From positions 496,001 to 560,000 of the forward strand of contig NZ_JACOIK010000001.1 in assembly GCF_014692515.1 (NCBI RefSeq): 64,000 nucleotides of DNA, in the 5' to 3' direction. Shown in pieces: positions 34,174 through 42,484 of this stretch. This DNA is from Sphingobacterium micropteri. GTDB lineage: Bacteria; Bacteroidota; Bacteroidia; Sphingobacteriales; Sphingobacteriaceae. Numbering within the stretch: position 1 is the first letter of the stretch; each line of letters begins with the position of its first letter. Both the position numbers and the translations under genes were made by a program. Below the pieces are notes generated by a model. That model was not told the DNA's origin. It saw only the letters and a program-made list of their open reading frames with translations, and made no database searches.

Positions 34174-34626
34174 TTACTCCCAAAGGTCATCCCATGTGAG
34201 CGGCATACCACCAACTTCAGTTAATGTCTCTTCCATATCGCTTTTGTTTGCAAATGCAGCGATATCACCCCGCATAGGGCTTTTTAAGGCTTCACTTTTC
34301 AAATAAAACATTTCTTCTGCTGGCTTAAGCTCGCTGGTTTTGAAGTCTGGAAGATAGAAAGCCGCTACATCATCGCGGTTTATATCACCATCTTCGACGT
34401 AGGCAATCATACATTGCACATCATCAAAGTTATAGGCACGTCCTTTCTTGGTCACCAGTTGTGTGCCAAATCTGGAGTCGCTAATAGTCATTTTGCAATA
34501 TACGCACTGATCTTTTCCATATTGAATAGGTTGCGGGCCGGCGTTGCTTGTGCAGGCTTGTGTGGCTATTAGAACACAAAATGTGAGCAGCGCGAATATG
34601 TTGTAAAAGATGTGTTTTGTTTTCAT
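34174..34626 (-). CDS. nosL: NosL copper chaperone lipoprotein
   Basis: A 150-residue lipoprotein thought to deliver Cu(I) to nitrous oxide reductase maturation. Signal peptide and lipobox (IATQAC). The metal-binding motif DQCVYCKMTISDSRFGTQLV with C-x-x-C-x-M is present, followed by YNFDDVQCMIAYV. It starts directly after the stop of the membrane-protein gene (34627) and precedes nosD, all in one operon. Confidence 0.94.
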   Translation of the reverse strand: MKTKHIFYNIFALLTFCVLIATQACTSNAGPQPIQYGKDQCVYCKMTISDSRFGTQLVTKKGRAYNFDDVQCMIAYVEDGDINRDDVAAFYLPDFKTSELKPAEEMFYLKSEALKSPMRGDIAAFANKSDMEETLTEVGGMPLTWDDLWE

Positions 34627-35229
34627 CTATGCGTTGTTTTTAGAGATTTCCGTGTCCTGTTTTGTTTCTTTGGCTGTCCAAATTTCCCGTGCAGTGCAAT
34701 ATGCCAATAACATACCTACAGCGATAAAAATCCAGCCGCCAATATCCGGAATGGAGAAAGCTCCAAAATTGAGCAATTGCTTAAAGCCGATAAGCGGAGG
34801 TTGATAGGCCATACCGGGAACGATAATAGGTGCATTGGGGTCGAGATCATGACCGTAATCGTACAGCCACCTATAAAAATCGACCATCGCTACAATCCCA
34901 AATAAGAGGAAAGCAGCAAACAGCACATATACCCATTTTCTTTTACCACTTATTGCTACCGCTAGGAAGCTCAATGCAAAGAAACCAATGATATAGGGTA
35001 GGACCGTAAATTCGATGAAATCATCGGCATGAAGTGTTTTCATGCCGATGTAGTGATTCAACCCGTTGATAATCTCCACGTTACCGGCTAGCTTGTTGCT
35101 GTATATCTGTAATTCCAGTCCTTCTGGATATTGCGCTGCATCCAGCTCAATACGCCAAATTGGGAGAAAGATAACCGCAGCGAGGGCTAGGCTGCATACG
35201 ATAAGTATGGTGCGGTTCGCAGATGTCAT
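34627..35229 (-). CDS. Conserved membrane protein of the nos cluster
   Basis: A 200-residue protein with about four or five hydrophobic segments, lying between nosZ and nosL. Start set at 35229 (MTSANRTILIVCSLALAAV); the frame is open further upstream but would overlap nosZ by 47 bases. A periplasmic loop reads PIWRIELDAAQYPEGLELQI and includes HYIGMKTLHADDF; the C-terminal half has FYRWLYDYGHDLDPNAPI and GAFSIPDIGGWIFIAVGM. Clade II nos clusters commonly hold an unnamed membrane protein at this place (sometimes called NosB); I cannot confirm the equivalence. A role in electron supply or copper handling is inferred from position and from the few conserved His/Met residues. Confidence 0.75.
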   Translation of the reverse strand: MTSANRTILIVCSLALAAVIFLPIWRIELDAAQYPEGLELQIYSNKLAGNVEIINGLNHYIGMKTLHADDFIEFTVLPYIIGFFALSFLAVAISGKRKWVYVLFAAFLLFGIVAMVDFYRWLYDYGHDLDPNAPIIVPGMAYQPPLIGFKQLLNFGAFSIPDIGGWIFIAVGMLLAYCTAREIWTAKETKQDTEISKNNA

Positions 35230-35266
35230 AAGTGTTGAATTTTTCACGTTGTATATAGTTAAATAG

Positions 35267-37249
35267 TTACGTCGTAGGTTTACTTTCGCCGGTATAGTAT
35301 TTAATAGGAACACTGCTTCCTTTTGCCGAGACCCTTACATAACCAGACATTTCCTGGTGTAAAGCCGAACAGAAATCTGTACAATAGAACGGGAAGATAC
35401 CCACGCGGTCAGGAACCCATTTTAACGTAGTCGTCTCGCCGGGCATAATCAAAAGCTCTGAATTATTTGCACCTTTAACGGCAAAACCATGAGGCATATC
35501 CCAATCCTGTTCCAGGTTAGTGACATGGAAGTAAACTTCGTCTCCTAATTGGATGCCTTCAATAACGTCTGGTGTAATGTGTGAACGTATGGTGGTCATG
35601 TAAACCCGTACAATATTACCTTCGCGTACCACTTTTGCTTCTGCTTCACCATTTGTTTTATAGGGGTGTTTATTTGCATTGATATCGTATATCTGCAAAG
35701 ATTTATCCATCAATAAATCGGCAGGCAATGCTTGTGCATAGTGTGGCTCTCCGATAGTTGGGAAGTCAAGCAACAATTCCATTTTATCACCACTGATATC
35801 AAACAACTGTGCACTATGACAGAGTTCCGGCCCGGTAGGTAGGAAACGGTCTTTCGTAATTTTGTTGTAAGCAACCAAATATTTGCCGTATGGTTTCTTC
35901 GCATTGCCACCCGCTACCATCAAATGCCCAACGGAATAATAAGTAGGTTGCCTGTCCAAAACCTCTAGCGTTTCGATGTTCCATTTTACAATTTCCGAGG
36001 AAACGAAGAATGACGTGTAAGCATTTCCTTTCTCATCAAACTCGGTGTGCAACGGGCCTAATCCAGGTTTCTGTACTTCGCCATGCAGCGCTGATTCGTA
36101 TTTTACGACCGGAATGCCGTCGTATGCTTCACTCTCAAAATCTTTATTACTGATTGCGTTTTGTAGCTTTTCAAAACTGAATACTGGAATCAATGCAGCG
36201 AGTTTACCGCTAGCCACAATATATTCTCCAGTTGGACTTACGTCTGCACCATGGGGTGATTTAGGACAAGGAATCAAATAGGCTAAATCTTCAAAGTCAG
36301 CGATATCAAGAACGGTAACTTCTGTTTTCATTTCGTGCGTAGCTGAATGGGTATGCTCATCCCATTTGTTATGGGCATAACGTACATTAGTTTGTTTGGC
36401 ACCTCGTCCCGCTTTGAAATATTCTTCTGCTTTTTTCCAGTTAATTGCTAAAATGAAATCTTTGTCATTTTTTGACGCATTAACTTCTAATAAGCTGTGG
36501 GCTTGCTCTGTGTTGTAACAGCTTAAGAATAGCCATCCGTTGGACACGCCCTTGCCAGCACCAGATAAGTCAAAGTTTAACCCTGGCGTGCGTAATTGGA
36601 AAGCGATATCAAATTCTCCACTTTCTTTATCTACACTTACAAAGCTGATATGTCCTTTAAAATTTTCTTTATATGACTCGATGGGCACATCGCTTTCCGG
36701 ACCATCTGGTGGAACACTGAAACGTGTCGCGGCAATGACATATTCGGAGTTCTCTGTTGTAAACGGCGAACAGTGGTTACCACCCGTATTCGGAATCTCG
36801 ATGATTTCATCGGTACGGAAAGTCTGTAAGTTAATTCTGGCCAAACGTGGTGTATTGTTCGAGTTTGCAAACATCCATTTACCGTCGGGCATACCATCTG
36901 TAAAAGATGCTTCGATATGGTGTAGGTCATCCCACGGAACGAAGCCGTGAGAAGTTTGCAGCATAGGTTTAGTTTCTTCGCTGAATCCCCAGCCTTTTTC
37001 GGGATCTACAGAAAAGACAGGAATAACACGAAATAAACGACCGCTTGGCAAGCCATATACACTCATCTGTCCGCTGAATCCTCCCGAAGCAAAGTTGTAA
37101 AATTCATCATACTGCCCAGGTGGAATATACGTCCGCTGTGCTGCATCGCCCGTAACGGCATTGCTGGTTCCTTTAGGCCGACAAGCTTGAAAGGAGGCGG
37201 CCATTGTCGCTGCAGCAAGGCTTAATACTAGATACTGTTTTAGTCTCAT
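35267..37249 (-). CDS. nosZ: Nitrous oxide reductase, clade II (Sec-dependent)
   Basis: Periplasmic copper enzyme that reduces N2O to N2, 660 residues. The N terminus is a Sec signal (MRLKQYLVLSLAAATM) ending in ASFQAC, a possible lipobox, and lacks a twin-arginine motif, as expected for clade II. CuZ-binding histidines fit DDLHHIEASF (110-111), GGNHCSPF (158), HTHSATHEM (299-305), SPHGADV (333), LHTEFDE (401), GHLMVAGG (442) and EPHYAQ (503). The C-terminal cupredoxin carries CuA: DMPHGF (His587) and FYCTDFCSALHQEM (Cys623, Cys627, His631, Met634). Everything needed for activity is present. It follows a cytochrome c gene by 43 bases. Confidence 0.97.
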   Translation of the reverse strand: MRLKQYLVLSLAAATMAASFQACRPKGTSNAVTGDAAQRTYIPPGQYDEFYNFASGGFSGQMSVYGLPSGRLFRVIPVFSVDPEKGWGFSEETKPMLQTSHGFVPWDDLHHIEASFTDGMPDGKWMFANSNNTPRLARINLQTFRTDEIIEIPNTGGNHCSPFTTENSEYVIAATRFSVPPDGPESDVPIESYKENFKGHISFVSVDKESGEFDIAFQLRTPGLNFDLSGAGKGVSNGWLFLSCYNTEQAHSLLEVNASKNDKDFILAINWKKAEEYFKAGRGAKQTNVRYAHNKWDEHTHSATHEMKTEVTVLDIADFEDLAYLIPCPKSPHGADVSPTGEYIVASGKLAALIPVFSFEKLQNAISNKDFESEAYDGIPVVKYESALHGEVQKPGLGPLHTEFDEKGNAYTSFFVSSEIVKWNIETLEVLDRQPTYYSVGHLMVAGGNAKKPYGKYLVAYNKITKDRFLPTGPELCHSAQLFDISGDKMELLLDFPTIGEPHYAQALPADLLMDKSLQIYDINANKHPYKTNGEAEAKVVREGNIVRVYMTTIRSHITPDVIEGIQLGDEVYFHVTNLEQDWDMPHGFAVKGANNSELLIMPGETTTLKWVPDRVGIFPFYCTDFCSALHQEMSGYVRVSAKGSSVPIKYYTGESKPTT

Positions 37250-37292
37250 TGTTTTATATATTTTGTGCTAACAATTAATTAATTCTTTTGAA

Positions 37293-37769
37293 TTATTTTA
37301 CACCGTCATTTTGACGCATGAATTCTAAAATACTTCGAGCTTCGGTCTCGCTTAGATTTTGGTTAGGCATGCGCACTAAGCACAATTCTAATTGCGCTTG
37401 TAATTCAGGGTCTTTATCAATCATCGGATCCGGATTTGTAATGAAGTTCATGATCCATTCCGGCTTGTGTTTTTCGGAAACACCGGCCCATCCTGGCCCT
37501 ACCAAACGCTCCTCTGTATACTTATGGCAACTGGCACACTTTACGTCGGCAATAGTTTTGCCTTCTTTGGCCATGGCCACATCCAGCTGGTCACCCACCT
37601 CCACAGCATCAAATTTTCCTTCGCCACGATTAGGGTCGTATGTGCTCGCGTCAGACGTTTTGGTTTTTTCTTCTGGGAAGGAACGGTTAGTTTGTTGATT
37701 GTTGTTACTGTTTGAATTACAGGCATATAAAAATATGCCAATCATGCAAAGTGTCATTAATTTTTTCAT
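37293..37769 (-). CDS. c-type cytochrome lipoprotein, likely electron donor to NosZ
   Basis: A 158-residue lipoprotein (lipobox FLYAC) with one heme c site: CASCH in VKCASCHKYTEERLVGPGW. The axial Met is probably in CLVRMPNQNLSETEARSILE. An acidic linker separates lipid anchor and heme domain. Start set at 37769 (MKKLMTLCMIG); the frame opens at 37793. As first gene of the nosZ operon it probably passes electrons from the membrane to NosZ; this is inference from context. Confidence 0.88.
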   Translation of the reverse strand: MKKLMTLCMIGIFLYACNSNSNNNQQTNRSFPEEKTKTSDASTYDPNRGEGKFDAVEVGDQLDVAMAKEGKTIADVKCASCHKYTEERLVGPGWAGVSEKHKPEWIMNFITNPDPMIDKDPELQAQLELCLVRMPNQNLSETEARSILEFMRQNDGVK

Positions 37770-37822
37770 CTTATTTCTCTCGTTAGTTATCATTTAAACA
37801 TTTCTTTTTTGTATTTGTTTTA

Positions 37823-37870
37823 CAAAGCTACCGCAGGATACAAGGTGTATTTTATGCGTTTGGTCATAAA
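37823..37870 (-). promoter_or_regulatory. Promoter and dyad operator of the nosZ operon
   Basis: On the minus strand TAGCTTTG (37823-37830) matches TAnnTTTG, 54 bases before the cytochrome c ATG. The plus-strand TTTATGCGTTTGGTCATAAA (37851-37870), with perfect arms TTTATG/CATAAA, lies 20 bases further upstream, centred about 43 bases before the expected start site: the usual place for a class II Crp/Fnr-type activator. Confidence 0.6.
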
Positions 37871-38001
37871 GTAGTTCGGTATGGAGATTGAATCTGATTT
37901 TATTAATGTTAAGTTGCTGTTTTTTAATTGATTAGGTGTTTAATTGATTCTTGTCACTTCTTGGGATGATTTCCATCAATTGTTTTACGGGAGATAAACG
38001 T

Positions 38002-38020
38002 TTACTTTGTAAACAAGTAA
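38002..38020. promoter_or_regulatory. Palindrome upstream of Crp/Fnr gene
   Basis: TTACTT-TGTAAAC-AAGTAA has perfect 6-bp arms and lies 18 bases before the regulator's ATG. A near -7 element (TACTTTG, one base short) overlaps it, so a bound protein would block transcription; autorepression is possible. Confidence 0.3.
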
Positions 38021-38038
38021 TCTATATAATAGCGACTT

Positions 38039-38659
38039 ATGATTCCTGTCGATTTACTTTTGGAAAACGGAGCAGCTTATCGGAAAACCGAGCCTGGAGA
38101 GATTATTTTTAATGAAGGCGGGGTTGCAACTTATTATTACCAATTGGTGGAGGGACGTATCAGATGGTGTAACCTTATGGACGATGGCCGAGAAGTGCTC
38201 CATAAAATTGTTGAACCCGGTGATATTTTTGGAGAATTGCCTCTTTTTGACAACGGCGTATATGCGGCGAGCGCTATTGCTGATGTCGCCTGCACCTTAT
38301 TACGCTTGCGCGTGGATACGTTTAAGCAATTATTAGAAGAATATCCGGCGATTCATATTGATTTTTCCAGATCAATGGTAAGCGACCTGCGTTTTAAGTT
38401 CATGTTGACAGATATTGTTAGTCGAAATTCTCCGGAGGATATCATTACCGCCCTTATTCAATATCTGAACCAGGAAAAGAAATTGATTTGCCAGGATTGT
38501 AACCGTTTGATGTTGACACGGCAACAATTGGCGAACATGACCGGTCTACGGGTGGAAACTATTATACGGGCGATCAAAAATATGGAGCGGAACGAACGTG
38601 TAAGTATCATTAGAGGAAAAGTGTTTATACCCGCAGATGGTATTGGAGGGATTTCGTAA
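38039..38659 (+). CDS. Crp/Fnr-family transcriptional regulator
   Basis: A 206-residue regulator. Residues about 15-120 are a cyclic-nucleotide-binding-like beta-roll (EPGEIIFNEGGVATYYYQLV, then VEPGDIFGELPLFDNGVYAA). The C terminus is a winged helix with the recognition segment LTRQQLANMTGLRVETIIRA and IKNMERNERVSIIRGKVFI. The N-terminal cysteine cluster of true FNR is missing, so an O2-labile Fe-S cluster bound in that way is unlikely; a CQDC motif lies in the linker before the HTH instead. It is divergent from the nosZ operon and 1 base upstream of a membrane protein gene, so it is the obvious candidate controller of the locus. Confidence 0.9.
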   Translation: MIPVDLLLENGAAYRKTEPGEIIFNEGGVATYYYQLVEGRIRWCNLMDDGREVLHKIVEPGDIFGELPLFDNGVYAASAIADVACTLLRLRVDTFKQLLEEYPAIHIDFSRSMVSDLRFKFMLTDIVSRNSPEDIITALIQYLNQEKKLICQDCNRLMLTRQQLANMTGLRVETIIRAIKNMERNERVSIIRGKVFIPADGIGGIS

Positions 38660-38660
38660 T

Positions 38661-39902
38661 ATGTTAGGTTTTATTCAAAAAAATACCGTTCGCCATTGGC
38701 TTATTGTGGCGGTCTTAAATTTGTTGATTGTGGCAGGTTTTGGACTTTTGATGCGCCTAAAAACTATTTTTCCCCTCACTTGGGTTAATCAAAAGTATAT
38801 TATGCATGCGCATTCACACTTTGCTTTTTCCGGATGGGTGTCCCATGCTTTAATGGTTTTGATGTTGATGGCTATATTTCGCTTGCGTGCGAATGATCCG
38901 TTGCCATCGCGTTATCAATATATCATTACGGCTAATCTGTTGGCATCTTTTGGGATGCTTGTTTGTTTTACCTTGCAGGGATATGGGCTTTATGCAATCA
39001 TTTTTTCGACGCTAACGCTATTTATATCCTTTATTTTTGCCGGAATCGGTTGGCGGGATATCGGACGATCTACCATTCCGTCGGTGGTGAAATATTGGTT
39101 TAAAGCCGCCTTGTTCTTTTCGGCTTTATCGTCATTAGGAACATTTTCACTGGTGCGGCTGATGGCTACACAACAGTTGGATCCCCTAAAGCAATTAGCT
39201 TCGGTATATTTTTATCTCCATTTTCAATACAATGGTTGGTTTCTGTTTGTCTGTTTAGGTTTATTTCTCTATTGGCTTTATGGTAGCAGCGGTGTAGTGG
39301 CGTGCAGCAAACGGCTTTTTTGGTTATTCTTTTCTTGTGTTATTCCGGCCTATTTCCTTTCCGTTTTGTGGTGGAAGGCCTTCCCCGATTGGCTATATGT
39401 GATTGTAGTGGCTACCGTTTTGTTACAATTGGGTATATGGCTTCGGTTTGTACGCCAGGTGTTTCTTTCCTTTAGAGAAGGAAACGCCTTACAAGCGATA
39501 AACCCAACAACTAAAATTATCTGGACAGGGATAATGGGGGCTATTTTTCTTAAAATACTATTGCAGGCGGCATCTGTAATACCATCGTTGAGCCAACTGG
39601 TTTATGGCTATCGACCTATTGTGATCGCTTATTTGCATTTAGTGCTTCTGGTTATTATTTCGCTTTTTATCGTAGGTTTTGCTTTTCAGATGCATATCCT
39701 GCACCTAAACAAAATCGTGCACCGGTGGATGATGGGATTGGCCATTGGTGTGGTGCTTAATGAATTTGTGCTGATGCTCCAAGGGATCGGTGGGCTCGTG
39801 CGGGTTTACGTGCCATATACAAATCATTTTTTAGTATTGGCTGCGGGTATTATCGTAATTAGTGTATGTGGTATTTTATGGAAACAAAGAAACTTTCAGT
39901 AG
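38661..39902 (+). CDS. Heme-copper-oxidase subunit I-like membrane protein (second copy)
   Basis: A 413-residue polytopic membrane protein with about 12 helices. Histidines lie in helix starts as in oxidase subunit I relatives: KYIMHAHSHFAFSGWVSHAL, VYFYLHFQYNGWFLFVCLGL and VIAYLHLVLLVIISL. A complete set of heme a3/CuB ligands is not evident. It is of the same general type as the 29064-30329 protein. The start at 38661 follows the regulator stop by one base; the frame is open from 38637 but would overlap the regulator. A strong terminator spans its stop codon. Confidence 0.65.
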   Translation: MLGFIQKNTVRHWLIVAVLNLLIVAGFGLLMRLKTIFPLTWVNQKYIMHAHSHFAFSGWVSHALMVLMLMAIFRLRANDPLPSRYQYIITANLLASFGMLVCFTLQGYGLYAIIFSTLTLFISFIFAGIGWRDIGRSTIPSVVKYWFKAALFFSALSSLGTFSLVRLMATQQLDPLKQLASVYFYLHFQYNGWFLFVCLGLFLYWLYGSSGVVACSKRLFWLFFSCVIPAYFLSVLWWKAFPDWLYVIVVATVLLQLGIWLRFVRQVFLSFREGNALQAINPTTKIIWTGIMGAIFLKILLQAASVIPSLSQLVYGYRPIVIAYLHLVLLVIISLFIVGFAFQMHILHLNKIVHRWMMGLAIGVVLNEFVLMLQGIGGLVRVYVPYTNHFLVLAAGIIVISVCGILWKQRNFQ

Positions 39903-39933
39903 AGATATACAAGATAGGTATCTCTACTGAAAG
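39893..39933. terminator. Bidirectional intrinsic terminator
   Basis: CTTTCAGTAGAGATA (39893-39907) and TATCTCTACTGAAAG (39919-39933) form a perfect 15-bp stem with an 11-base loop. It contains the stop codon of the 38661 gene and lies 14 bases before the stop of the convergent DUF4397 gene, so it can serve both. Confidence 0.75.
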
Positions 39934-39946
39934 GTGTAAGAGACGG

Positions 39947-40699
39947 TTAACGGTGTTCGACTACACCAATGTATAATGGTGCTTTTTCATCGCCAGCTTT
40001 GCCTGTTAACATAATGGTGTAATAAGAACGGTCCAATAAACCTGTTCCATTGTCTTTTTTATATTCTCGCTTTGCTATTTCGTTGCCATCTGCATCGGTG
40101 ACTTTGAACGTGTAAACGCCGCTCTTTTGTACTTTAAAAGCCTGGTTTGCTACAACAGATGCTCCGGTTTCTATCGGTCTATTGCTGTATAGAGGCTCAT
40201 CTTGACCTTCAATAAGTAAATTTACACCGTCTACACCATCTGCGAGGTTTAAAAAGCGTATACCGGATTCGTTTTGACGGAGGTTTTCGATGACTTTATC
40301 CTGTGTCATGGCAAATATAGGATCTTCGTTCGTACCATACACAAAAGAGGTATAACCGCTGTCCACCTTAATAGTCAAGGTAGTGTCGATTAAAACGGTT
40401 TGATCGTTGTTGTAGTTTGTTATCGTTAATTTACGGCTTCCTGGGTACAACAGCTGTGCGCCTGAAAAGGTTTGGTACTTTAATACCATTGGACTGCCAT
40501 CGAGTGGGTTACCAATAATATTACCGTCGAGACGATATAATAAACCCGACTCTGCCCCTGCATAGCTATTTACGAAATACATAAGTCCTGCCGCAGGCAT
40601 GTTGTTCCATGGGCCCTCATCGTTATCCTTCAAACAGCTGCTGAAGGTAAGGACAGTGATAAGTAATAAAAAACAAGATTGTAGTGATAACTTTTTCAT
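39947..40699 (-). CDS. DUF4397 domain-containing lipoprotein
   Basis: A 250-residue lipoprotein (lipobox TFSSC, Cys22). It shows the DUF4397 pattern of a short beta-rich domain: GLMYFVNSYAGAESGLLYRL early on, then YPGSRKLTITNYNNDQTVLI and FVYGTNEDPIFAMTQDKVIE, with RFLNLADGVDGVNLLIEGQD starting a second similar half. Function unknown; such proteins are common surface or periplasmic lipoproteins in Bacteroidota. Transcribed alone. Confidence 0.75.
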   Translation of the reverse strand: MKKLSLQSCFLLLITVLTFSSCLKDNDEGPWNNMPAAGLMYFVNSYAGAESGLLYRLDGNIIGNPLDGSPMVLKYQTFSGAQLLYPGSRKLTITNYNNDQTVLIDTTLTIKVDSGYTSFVYGTNEDPIFAMTQDKVIENLRQNESGIRFLNLADGVDGVNLLIEGQDEPLYSNRPIETGASVVANQAFKVQKSGVYTFKVTDADGNEIAKREYKKDNGTGLLDRSYYTIMLTGKAGDEKAPLYIGVVEHR

Positions 40700-40857
40700 C
40701 GTATTAAATCATTTTTCCATATGGTAATGAACTCTTATATGCTTATTTACGATCCTCTTTGCGAAGTAGTAGCTTATGCAAGTTTCGTTTACTCGATATG
40801 TTTTAGAAATTATACGGGATACAGAAAGAAAATGCTACAGTGTAAAAGAACATTTTT

Positions 40858-41973
40858 TTATTCTTGCTGATTAGCTATCGTTTCTTTTTTCTTTTCGTGT
40901 CTTTGATTGAAATTAGATAATGCCATAATCCTCGGGATACTGCTATGCGGTGCTAACTCCCGCAATTTTTTTATTCGTTTAGCACGTTTATAAACTTTGA
41001 TTTTTTTGTTGTTTTTGTAAAGGTTCCAATTCATTAATAGAACACTGCCAAGTACGACAACTAAGCCTATGATCTGTAACGAAGTCACACGATGGTCGGT
41101 GAAATAATGGGCTAATACTAAAGCTACGATAGGGTTAATATAGGCATGTGTACTAACCTCGGTGGTGGGACGATACTGGAGCAACCATATATAGCTGCCG
41201 AATGCTAAAATAGAACCCATAGTTGCGAGATATAGGATAGCTCCCCAGTCTTCCGGCAATACATCACGTATCTGAAAGCGGGCGTATTCACCATTCACAG
41301 AAGCAACCACGGTAAAGGCGATACCCGCACAGACCATCTGCCAAGCTGTTTTTACCATGACATGTATATCTTCTTCTCCACGTTCCTGCATCTGTTGGTT
41401 TCTTTTTTCTTTACTGTATTTGGATATCAAAGAACCTATCGTCCACGCGATTGTTCCGCAGACCAAAACAAACATGGCTGTGATTTTGATGCTTTTATCT
41501 CCCGAAGGATCTGCCTGTACAAAAAGCTGTTCGGCAAACAACATAAAAACGCCTAAAAAGCCGAAAATTAACCCTAATACCGTGGGTAAGCTCGAAAAGT
41601 TCTCTTTCCATTTTGGTTTATCAAGTACAACAAACCATATCGCTGTTGCTGCAGCAATAATGCTGACGATACCACTCGATATATATTGTTCTGACCAGAT
41701 AACGGCAGCCATGTCGATAAATAGCAGTAAAAACCCCACAAAGAGTGCATCCTTAACGGCCGTTTTTGCGAAAAGCTTATATCCTTTTACATAACAATAT
41801 CCCATTAGGATGGAGCCTGCTAAGATGAACCGGATAGAACCCAGGACAAACGGACTGAAACTATGTAATGCTTTTTCTATAAAGAAAAAAGTAGAGCCCC
41901 ACACGATGTATACTACAAGGTATGCAAAGATAATGCTGCTTGTGGCTGGCATATTTTGATTTCCTTTTGTCAT
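40858..41973 (-). CDS. EamA/DMT-family transporter
   Basis: A 371-residue inner-membrane transporter with ten predicted helices in two EamA repeats (VVYIVWGSTFFFIEKALHSF in the first, ILYLATMGSILAFGSYIWLL in the second) and a charged C-terminal tail (YKNNKKIKVYKRAKRIKKLR). Members export amino acids, metabolites or nucleotide-sugars. The gene begins 7 bases after an Lrp-type regulator on the same strand, so an amino-acid exporter under Lrp control is a reasonable but unproven guess. Confidence 0.88.
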   Translation of the reverse strand: MTKGNQNMPATSSIIFAYLVVYIVWGSTFFFIEKALHSFSPFVLGSIRFILAGSILMGYCYVKGYKLFAKTAVKDALFVGFLLLFIDMAAVIWSEQYISSGIVSIIAAATAIWFVVLDKPKWKENFSSLPTVLGLIFGFLGVFMLFAEQLFVQADPSGDKSIKITAMFVLVCGTIAWTIGSLISKYSKEKRNQQMQERGEEDIHVMVKTAWQMVCAGIAFTVVASVNGEYARFQIRDVLPEDWGAILYLATMGSILAFGSYIWLLQYRPTTEVSTHAYINPIVALVLAHYFTDHRVTSLQIIGLVVVLGSVLLMNWNLYKNNKKIKVYKRAKRIKKLRELAPHSSIPRIMALSNFNQRHEKKKETIANQQE

Positions 41974-41980
41974 ATTATCC

Positions 41981-42460
41981 TTAATCTTCTGTCGGAATAA
42001 CGAGTTTTTGCTCTTCTTTTACTGTTTCTAAAACGATGGTGGTGCGCGTGGAAATGATTTCTTGTATTTTCCCTAATGCATTCCGCATCAGGTCTACTAA
42101 TCCAGCAGCGTCGTTGGTCCGCACTTTAATCAAATAGCCGTCATCACCGGCAATATCGTGTACTTCTTGTACCTCGGGAATCTTCGCTAAAAGTAATCCT
42201 ACTTTTTGCGTTCCAATAGGATCTTGTGCCTTAATAAAAATAAACGACAGCAGCTTCTGATCGAGCGCATCCGGATTAATCTTCGCATTATATTGCAGAA
42301 TAACCTGTTTCTGTTCTAATTTCTTGACGCGCTCCAGAATAGCGGAAGGCGCCATACCGAGTTCCCGTGCGATATCTGCATTGTTTGTGCGCGCGTTTTC
42401 CTGCATGATGCGCAGTATCTGATAATCAATTTGATCTAAGCTAAACTCTAATTTTCCCAT
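41981..42460 (-). CDS. Lrp/AsnC-family transcriptional regulator
   Basis: A 159-residue regulator. The N-terminal HTH (LDQIDYQILRIMQENARTNN, then ADIARELGMAPSAILERVKK) is followed by a RAM ligand-binding domain (FIFIKAQDPIGTQKVGLLLA, VQEVHDIAGDDGYLIKVRTN). It usually senses amino acids. The gene has a -7 box almost touching its start codon and two copies of a palindrome upstream, which suggest autoregulation. It is co-directional with the EamA transporter. Confidence 0.94.
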   Translation of the reverse strand: MGKLEFSLDQIDYQILRIMQENARTNNADIARELGMAPSAILERVKKLEQKQVILQYNAKINPDALDQKLLSFIFIKAQDPIGTQKVGLLLAKIPEVQEVHDIAGDDGYLIKVRTNDAAGLVDLMRNALGKIQEIISTRTTIVLETVKEEQKLVIPTED

Positions 42461-42467
42461 CTTGCTG

Positions 42468-42475
42468 CAAAGATA
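42468..42475 (-). promoter_or_regulatory. -7 box giving a near-leaderless lrp transcript
   Basis: The minus strand reads TATCTTTG, matching TAnnTTTG, only 7 bases before the ATG at 42460. A transcript from it would begin within a few bases of the start codon. Confidence 0.5.
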
Positions 42476-42484
42476 AGTGTTTGT

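Noticed and set aside
28744..39902. The nos locus as a recently transferred island
   Set aside because: No integrase, transposase, tRNA or flanking direct repeat was seen, and base use looks like the neighbours; clade II nos clusters are native to many Bacteroidota.
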